A stretch of DNA of 64,000 nt from the NCBI GenBank assembly GCA_013339765.2, contig JABSTR010001154.1:1116001-1180000 (forward strand). Direction: 5' to 3'. The position numbers and the translations under genes are program-made. The stretch is from Haemaphysalis longicornis. Its lineage: Eukaryota > Arthropoda > Arachnida > Ixodida > Ixodidae. The notes beneath the pieces were generated by a model, which saw only the letters and a list, made by a program, of their open reading frames with translations, searched no databases and was not told where the DNA came from. Shown piece by piece: positions 27,001 to 36,000 of this stretch (positions are counted from its first letter, which is position 1; each line of letters starts with the position of its first letter).

Positions 27001-30000
27001 TAGTATTTCGAAAGCCAATTAAAAAAAAGGCCATCTTCGATTTTTTTTTTTGCAAACTTCCACAAATTAAAGCCAAGGTTGCTCTCTATCACCTACATTA
27101 AAAACACGTTGCACTATTTTAGTTGTATTTCAGCTACAAAGTGCCAAATATGGCCTTGTCAGCAGTATCGCGTTGACATAGTCAAACGGTTTGTAAGAAA
27201 CTTATGACCGCAACGTAGGGCGAGAAATGGCCTTTACAAAAGAAAATCATTAAACAAACACTGCAGTGAGCAGGCTTTGTTGAAATTAAGCATGAACAAA
27301 GTACCCAGAATTTTAACGAGTCGTAGAAAAGCACCCCAAGTGGATTGTTAAAGTTAGCACATTTGCTCTTCCGGATGCATCTCTTTATGCGATTCCAAGC
27401 ACAGTGCAGCCAAGACCTGCCATTGGTTGAGTGCAAATCTCAAGTTGTGTGCAGCATCCCACTGAACTGCAAAAAACGTTACATAAACCAGACGGGCCGT
27501 TGCATGAACGACCACTTGCACGAACATGCCAATGCGCTCAGTGGGTCTGTTGGCAACCACCTCGCTGCGCATTGCAAAAGCTGTGGCTGCACGCCGTTGT
27601 TTGAAAAATGCAGCACCTTGGGCCGACATCGGGAGCAGAAGGCACGCGAGATTTTCGAGGCGTTTTGAATTGTTCAGCACAGTGATGACTGTGGTAGTAC
27701 AGCGAATGTCTTGCTCATCGAGAAGGAGATTCGCTATCTGAAAACTTGACGCGTGTCCCGTCCCCACTGCTGTGCGTTTTTAGGGATCAATTTGGTGCGG
27801 TGCCCCGATGCAGCAAATCATTTGGTTGTTAGTAAACGCATGCCTTTGCCTCGTCTGCACTTCGTCCCGTCTGTTGCGCAGCCCCTAGCCTACGCACTGC
27901 CCACTGTTTTTGTGTGCACGCTGTGCAGAGATGGTGAGATGAGACTCGGACCTCTCGGGAGCAAACGAGAGGACCAAGCTGAAGCTACCTTGCAGCATCG
28001 GGGCAAGTGTTCCGGCAGAAATAAACGAGTACGACTAAAGCTCTAAGTTGGGCGAGTTGGTTACTAACTAAGCAATTCATCGCACCAGCAAACATCAACA
28101 CGGGGACAAAGCTAAAATGTCTAAATGTACAGAACGGCACATGGGTGCTATTCCTGAAGCTTGAAAAGAGCACAAATACCGGATAAGACAACTGAAATAC
28201 ATATACTTCAAACATAAGGGTAATTTGCACTGTTGGTTGCAAGCCAAACACAACTACGTTAAATCATTTGAGAGTTTGCAAAGTCCTTGCATAAAAAGAA
28301 CTAGGGCTATGATGGCGGCAATAGTTTTTGTTTTACAGTGGCGGGAGTTTCAAATTTCTCGCGAGCCGCTCAAAGCACCAGTGACCCGAGCCGACTTTGG
28401 GAATTTTTTTGAGAAAGGGAAAATTTTTTTTACCACAAAATAACTTCACATGTTTTTCTCTGTGCACAAAGAGCTATATACAAAATTTTCATCAAAACTA
28501 AAGATGTCAACCGGACACGCCTGTCAAATCTCGCAAAAACACCCCACTGTCTCACATGAAGCACAATTATTACCTCAAACTTGCGAAACTTCCACAAATC
28601 GCCTTTTAGGCACGCACTCTGCCTGTTAAAGTGTCTTTTTCTGCATTACTTCAAAGAACTGCACCTGCACCTATCAGAAATTCATGCTAAAGCAGCAGCT
28701 TAATTGACATACCCCCAGCTCATGAACGGCTTCCAACTTTACGGTGTTTTATTACGGGGGAGAATGCAGCTGCGTTCTGGAATTACGACCGCAATGAAAT
28801 GGATGTGATTGATACCGCCCTAAGCTCGACAATCGGACTGAAAAATGAGAGGCAGTAATTAAGCGCAATCCACATGCCCCCCCCCGCACACACGGCACTT
28901 TAATTGGCATTTTATTATTGTGTTATGGTAGTCAATTCTTTCCAGAATGATTTCTTCAGACAGAACAGGAAAGGCTTCCAGTCACATCAGTAGCCTCCGA
29001 CAAAGGCTACAGAAGCATTAAAATATGATACATGCCTCTCTCTACATAACTATTTTGATTATGGTAATCAATAACTTTGGACACCAGAAACTTTGGACTG
29101 AGCAAAAAGGAGAAGAAAAGATTGCTAAAGTTCTGTCGCTATACCCAATGAAGAAAAAAATGGTTTGACTGCATTAATTGGCAGTTCACATTCACTCAAC
29201 GTGTATAATTTTCATCGTACATGTTACAAACGCGAAAATGCCAGCACATGAATTCTGCAGAGAAGTGCAGAAATACAAGGCCATAGCTCCCCCACCACAA
29301 GCTCTTTGAATTTCAGTTAAAAAAAAAAAGATAAATAAACAAACAGTGGTACGTGTTGCATCGCTTGTGCACCACTGCGCCTAATCACCAATTAGCCAGA
29401 AAAGCATTTTAGCACGTCACGCGCACAAGGGTGCCCATCAAATGGAGCTCCTAATATAACGTGACTACCTACGTTTTTCTCTGACATAGAGGGTACTTTT
29501 TTTTATTTACATACATTTTTATATATAAAAAAAAGCCAGGTAAGCCAACGCTATTGCGAGAACTGTTCCTTCAAAACTTGGCAAATACGCTGAATATGCA
29601 AAAGGGTGGCAGGTGATACAAGCTATGTTACACTGCTAAAGCTTGTTAGATAAATATTTTGAGCACAACTATTTAAATGCAAGTTGCAATGCGTCTGCAA
29701 CTTCATATAATATTCATGAAGTTACTTATACCCGAGTGCTGCAACTTCGAAGCAGAACTACAATTCACTGCCCAAGAAAAGCATGTTTTTATTGCAATCT
29801 GTGACCAGTGAGTTTTCAGACCTTTCACTGCACAGAACTACGCTCCCACACCTGCTGGACACTACGTAGCAGGTAATACCCGTGCCACACGTACACGAAA
29901 AATGACATTAAATGCTTAATGCCTTTAGTTTTAATGCCATTAATTTGCTGCTACATGCAAAAATCTAATGCCATTCGCTTTAATGTCATTTTGGTTTAAG

Positions 30001-33000
30001 GAGTTCCGCACAACTCATTTACCTTCGCGAACACCTTAAATCTGCCTACTCTCGAACGCGATGAGCACCAAATGAAGCCACCGAAACTCTCAGCACCAGA
30101 GTGTTGACGCGGAAATGTAGCTAAACTTCGAAATATGACGAGTTTTTGTGCACAATTGGTGGCGAAGTTTTGAAAACGACGAAGTTCACTAGAACAGAGG
30201 CAAAAGTAAGAACATCGCATTACTCTTCGTGTTAAATTTTTCGGATTTGGCTACCGCTGGCCAGCGACGGCATGCTGAAGCCACTTTTAGAAATGGCTCA
30301 CACCATTTTTAAGAAAACACTGTTTCTCATAGCGTTTTCTTTCACAAAAAAATGTTAAATACTTCTTATGTTATGTTAAATACTTCTAAAAATATGAGTG
30401 AATTTCTCTTTTTGGTCACGATCACCATCATGCCTAACACATTTAATGCCTTTGCGGTTTCGCGTGTACCACGGCCCGACCAGTTAATGTCATTTGGCAT
30501 CTTAAGGCCTTCAGCACTTAATGTCATTTTTTGTGTACGTGTGGCACGGGTATAAGGCAAAATGCCCACTGCAACACAAGGAAACTGCACAGAAGAAAAC
30601 ATTGTGTTATGAAATTCCGTCTATGCTAGCTGTCCATTGAGGTCTTTATTTTTCTTTCTGGATGCTTGTAACACCCAAAGTTCTGTTGGTCCATTCTAGA
30701 AGCTACAGATGAGAAGCACCTGCTTTATTTCAAACGATGGTTGGGGTATGGCAATAAAAAAAACTTTGCGGAGAATTTTAGCTGAACAGCCAATCTACTG
30801 ACTTCCGACTCAACAAGTAGACAGAAAAAGGAAGCTAAAGTATTTTCTTCACACCTACTACCCTCCTAATCCCTGCAATATTTTCGAAGAAATATTTCCA
30901 ATAATTAGTACGAAATTAAAAATTCCACTGCACCATTTTCTAAATGGTGACGAATATTTATAACAAACATGCTTCAAACAATGTTGCAAAAGGCTTCTAA
31001 TATAAACACTGCTTCATGCCTCCTAGTGTTTCTGATGGTGCTCTGCAGTAAAATACTATAGTCAAGATTACTCACTACAAAGCAAACTGTTTACATTTTT
31101 TTTTCACGTGTTTACCTACAAATAGCTCTGAAGGTATGAAGATACCAGAAAACGAGTGAGTATTCGAGCAATGCACATAAATGCAGTCGCTGAATACTGG
31201 TCACCGAGTGCACCCCTTACATTACTACCTATACAAGGTTTGCCATTTCTCTGGTGAAAGCAAAATAATAAAGAAATATCAAAGGACAACCTGTTGCCGA
31301 TCTGTCATAGGTGTGCAACAACGGATCTGTTTTTCGAATTCAGGTGATACACATTGATTTGTCTACGATGCTTTTTTGTGAGCTTCTGAGACACCTTCAT
31401 TTTCTTGTGATGCCCCTTCACGCAATGAGGCGACAACAGAATGGCGATCACAACCTATTTGACTTGATCGCCATCTGATTAGACATAAAGTACACAGCAT
31501 TCTTTTTTTTTTCTTCATGGCAGCGTAACCTGCCGACATAGGCAAAGTTGTTACCACACATTATTGCAGCTTTGATCATTATTCTTCATTAGTAATCAGT
31601 TTCATCTTTACAGAATTGAAATACACCCAAAAGCTCACATGTTGAAACACCCTGCATTGCAGCTACAAGGATGACAGCCATAAAAATCTTGGTCTTAACA
31701 GCTTCGCAAAGGAACAAGCAGTCCTATGGTCCACGAGAAACTTCTCCCCACAACAACATGTCGATAGCTTTCCTGGATGAAGTGTTCTTAAACGAACCAG
31801 TGACTGCAGTGGAGCGTGAATTGATTATCCATTAAATAAAGGAAACTAACCAAAAGAAAAATGTAGCTTCACACACTTTGGCAGAGTAAATTTTAAAAAT
31901 ATACTATGACAATGAATGTTTGAAAATGCAGAAGTGACAATTCAAGGGTTAATTAATGGTGAATCCCACTCACCAATCAATCAAGGTTAAGCAACCTATT
32001 ATTCAAAGAAGTGACAAAATCTGACAGAGTAAAGACTGCATCCACATCTACTGGCAAGAAAGCAATCATGGTCCAGCAGCGAGCCTCACAGAAGCCACAA
32101 AAAGAGAAAGCATGCTGCCGAGGTTGACATGAAGCAAAAGAAAAATGAGGAGGCGAAAAGCAAAAACGCCTGTGTGTTAGAGATTTCGGCACATGTTAAA
32201 GATCCCCAGGAGGTCAAAATTAATCCGGAGTCCTCCACTACAGCGCACCTCACCACCTGTGAAGCGTCGGCGCGTTAAACCCCCATAATCAATCAATCAA
32301 TCAAAAGAAAAATGTGGTTTCATGGCGTTGCGTGAGCTGAGGATCCCCAACGACCATGCCAGAAAAGCAAGCAAGCGTGCTTCTCTGGAACTAATAATCT
32401 GGAACTTCCTAGCAACTGAATTGTGATTCTCAGACAGGTAAGGAGACACTGGTCTTGAAAACTGGTCTTGAGATTTGCCAATGAGAAAACTTGATTTTAT
32501 GCGTTACATATTTATTTATATTCTACAAGTTCCTTGGGTCCTCTAAGTGGAAATAAGTCAAATGAAACAAAATGAAATGAGACTTGCAAAATGTAACTGC
32601 CCCACTACGAACATTTACCAAGTTATGCTCCAAAGTACTTGTAAATGACGGTTTTTGCTCCCATCCCTCAGCTTCATCTTTTGTTTTCTCTCAAAACAGT
32701 ACTCTTGGCAACCTTCCATGTTTTCTGCACATTTATCTCAGGACCTAATACAACTAGGGTTACAGTTTTCTTTGAAGAAGGAAGCTTAATGTGTAGACCA
32801 TGCAACCCTGCAAGACGATGTTTTTATTTCATCTATAAAAAGCTTTTTTTTAATTCTTCAATTGTCAGTATAGTGGTTAGTAAGCTGCGAAATCCGTAAT
32901 AATGGTGTCGATTTAAAATATATTTTCAGAATTCCTTATATATTGCACTGTCTACCCATACACCAATAGTGTATCCATTTTTTTAAAATCAGTCTTTTTA

Positions 33001-36000
33001 TTTTTGGCAGAAAAAGAAAGGCCTATTTCAATTCCATATCTTTAAGATCTAACCGGTCTCCCACGAAAACAACCATGCATTTGAAATCAGGACAAGCAAT
33101 CTGAGCAAGGCTACAACGTCTGATTAAAATCTACCATGAAAGCTTGGGTTTTTCTGGGGCCTTTTCCCGGCACTTATAACTCAAGCTTGCCTCTCGCCTA
33201 GTAACCAACAAGGAAGTAGCACGCAGGAAATGGCAGAGAATACCTTCCGTGAACACGCGCACCATACATTTTTGCACCCAATCCTTCCTTACCCCAAACC
33301 GTACATTTCAAAATCGTGTGCAAGGTGGTACTGTACACATCAACAGGTAGAGGACGTTTAAAAAAAATGCAAGCACTGCTTTACGAGTCAAAGCTACACC
33401 TGGCCTATCAGGAACGCTGAAGTGAATGCCTCTGCCGGAGAGAAGAAGCGCTGACCCCCTTGTGAAGGCAGAGGTGCAGTTGACATACAAATGCCGTGTA
33501 CTCTGAAATCAACAAATAAACTTCTCCCTTGGCATACACGCTCTACTTGATTTTTTTCTACCAGTGTGGGTGATGGTACGACCCAGTTTCACACAGCTGC
33601 CTGTTCGCTTCGCTCGATGAACTAGAGCAGTTGCAACCGGCAGCTGCAAACCAGGGCTGGCAAAGGGAACATAACAAGAATGCTCGTAAAGGCTGCAGTT
33701 TTGCCTTCCCCTTTCAGCCGCGATTTCAGCTAGACAAGAGTATACATCGATGCAAGCGATAAGCCCGCTTCCCCTCACCTGTTGCCCTACACTAAGCGGG
33801 ATGCGTTTCTACATCCTTGCCATCAAATTGCATCACTCCGTGTCAGACATGTGTACCAATAAGCTGCATTTCACAATGACAGTGCTGGCTGATGCAATGA
33901 AAATATTGAACATGGGTTAGCGTAAAGGGACACATACACATACAAGCACGGCGTTCATTCATTGAAAAACAACTGCTAGACCAGTGCTACAAAGAACACG
34001 TTCAGTCCCACAAGTGGAGTTGAATGAGGAAATGAAAAAGAATAAATGCCGGAGTAGTTTTGACAGCATAACCGTGAAACGCTGTCCGCCCACGCAGCCG
34101 GTACTTCCTGTTACAGCCCCCGCGTAGAGAACGCATGGTGACATCACACGCTGCTTCCTGGTGTCACTTATCATTTCCCCTAGTATTTTTATCTCAGTTG
34201 CGTCACTGCAGGTTTTTCCTCTCTAAAGGGAAACCTTTTGCAATTGCCCTGCCTTTACGCAACTGACTGCTGCTGCAGGATCCGCGACCGCACACAAGAC
34301 AGACGAGCACAGTTACCTGAAAGTAGTTCGATGACCACATGGATCTTCCCTCCTGGCTCGAGGTCAATCTGTCAAATGAGGACACACCTTCAGTGGTTTG
34401 CCCGCCACAAACTCAACAAGTCTAAACAACAAAAACCAACAGGAAAAAAAAAAAAGGGCAAGAAAACATACACATCGACAGCGTTTATTGACAACTGATG
34501 ATTTGATAATGACAATGTCTTCTTGTCGATAAAGAGTGGCCACTCGCCTGTTCAGTAGACGCTATGAGTAAAATTTAAAGTTATCGCTGTAGCACGTGGC
34601 ATTTACTGCCGTCAACAAATAAAATGCTAAGGCGAGAACATATGAACTGAAACACAAATTGAGCGACTGTTCCTTGTAAATCACATCGTCACATTACGTA
34701 GGTTCAGTAAGAGCGCTCCTTTTTTATGTGTGGCTGAACTCCACTATTACTCGACCTCACCGAAGCCTACTCTAATTTTCAACTTTTGCTTTACATTTAT
34801 GTGCACAAACTTGATTCACCCATGACTGCACACCCTACCATAATGCATACATCTCTTGCGCTTTTATATCCTCACGCACCAGCACTTGGAACTACGATCA
34901 CCTCACGTTTTCCTTTCAGCCTGCTAAATCAAAGCAGGCCTCTTGACATAAGATTCCAACTAGGCTCCTCTCCAATTAAGAGAAACTCCCATATATGAGG
35001 TTTTTGAACGCAGCTAATTTTTTTTTCGTGGTTTCTTCCCATTAGCCTAAATGGAGGTAGGCTGCATCTGGATTTCAGCTGCACTAAATAGATGTCCCAA
35101 TGATGAAGCGGAACTGTCCGTATCACGGCGGAAGAATAGTACCGTGGTCCATATAAAGACAAGCCATACATTGATTCTTTTCTTAAAGGGGCCACGAAGA
35201 TAAAATCTCCTTTAGTTCAATTTGAAAGTAGCCTCTGGTAACTAACTCGCTTAACTCAATTCCAGCCCTAAAAGACGTTTCTGTAACTGATAAAAAGAGC
35301 AAGAAATATTGAAAACTCAAAATTTGCACGATATGACGTCAGCAGTGACATAAGTGGGGGGTTCTACGCCCTGTCGTACGCGTTGTTCTATGTATTGTTC
35401 TACGCCCCAACCACCGCGCTGCTTTTGCATGGCCTTCTTTTCCTTGTTTTGTTTTCACTGTTGTAGTTACATTGTGGTCATTCTTCTGTTCAACTTTTCC
35501 TGATGAGCACAGCATTCCATTCCTACACCGTTTACTTTTATGCCTCGTAAAATACGTCCCCCTACTGTAACGCCCTCGGGTGTTAATGAGACGTTAGCAT
35601 TCAAGTGATACAATCAAACGGAACTAAATGCACCACTACAATCGCACTCACTTCTCAGCAGTGGCGTTGGTCGGCGGCCGCGAACTGCACCAACAAAATT
35701 CCGTGACGTCGTAAGGACCCCGTGGCAAAGTGACCGGCAAGTCGCCACTGCTTCATCTGTCTTCTTTAGTTTAATCTCCATTGTTTGCTTCAAATTCGCA
35801 ATAAAATTGGTACAATTGTTATTGAGACTTAAATAAACGAAACTTGTGTGTTTTGTCTTCATGGTTCTGTCGCAAGCTTGCACAAGTTTGGGGGAAAACT
35901 GCAATACCAAGCCAGTACTCCTCTGTCTGTACGATAGTCTTCACTCACACTGGCCTCGTTTTTAGCATCTTAAAAAAAAGTAAGGCATGAGGCTGCAAAC

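Larger units (their letters stand above)
20580..34316. other. PKC intron 2 (13.7 kb)
   Basis: The largest intron. It contains a perfect inverted repeat with a TATA box (21618-21805), a TTAA-flanked element (22643-24334), a tRNA-like SINE head (25118-25182), a Penelope-like remnant between inverted repeats (26475-28525), a TA-flanked MITE (29877-30552) and a 5'-truncated SINE (32147-32305). Segments 28530-29870, 30560-32140 and 32310-34310 show nothing I recognise. Confidence 0.8.
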
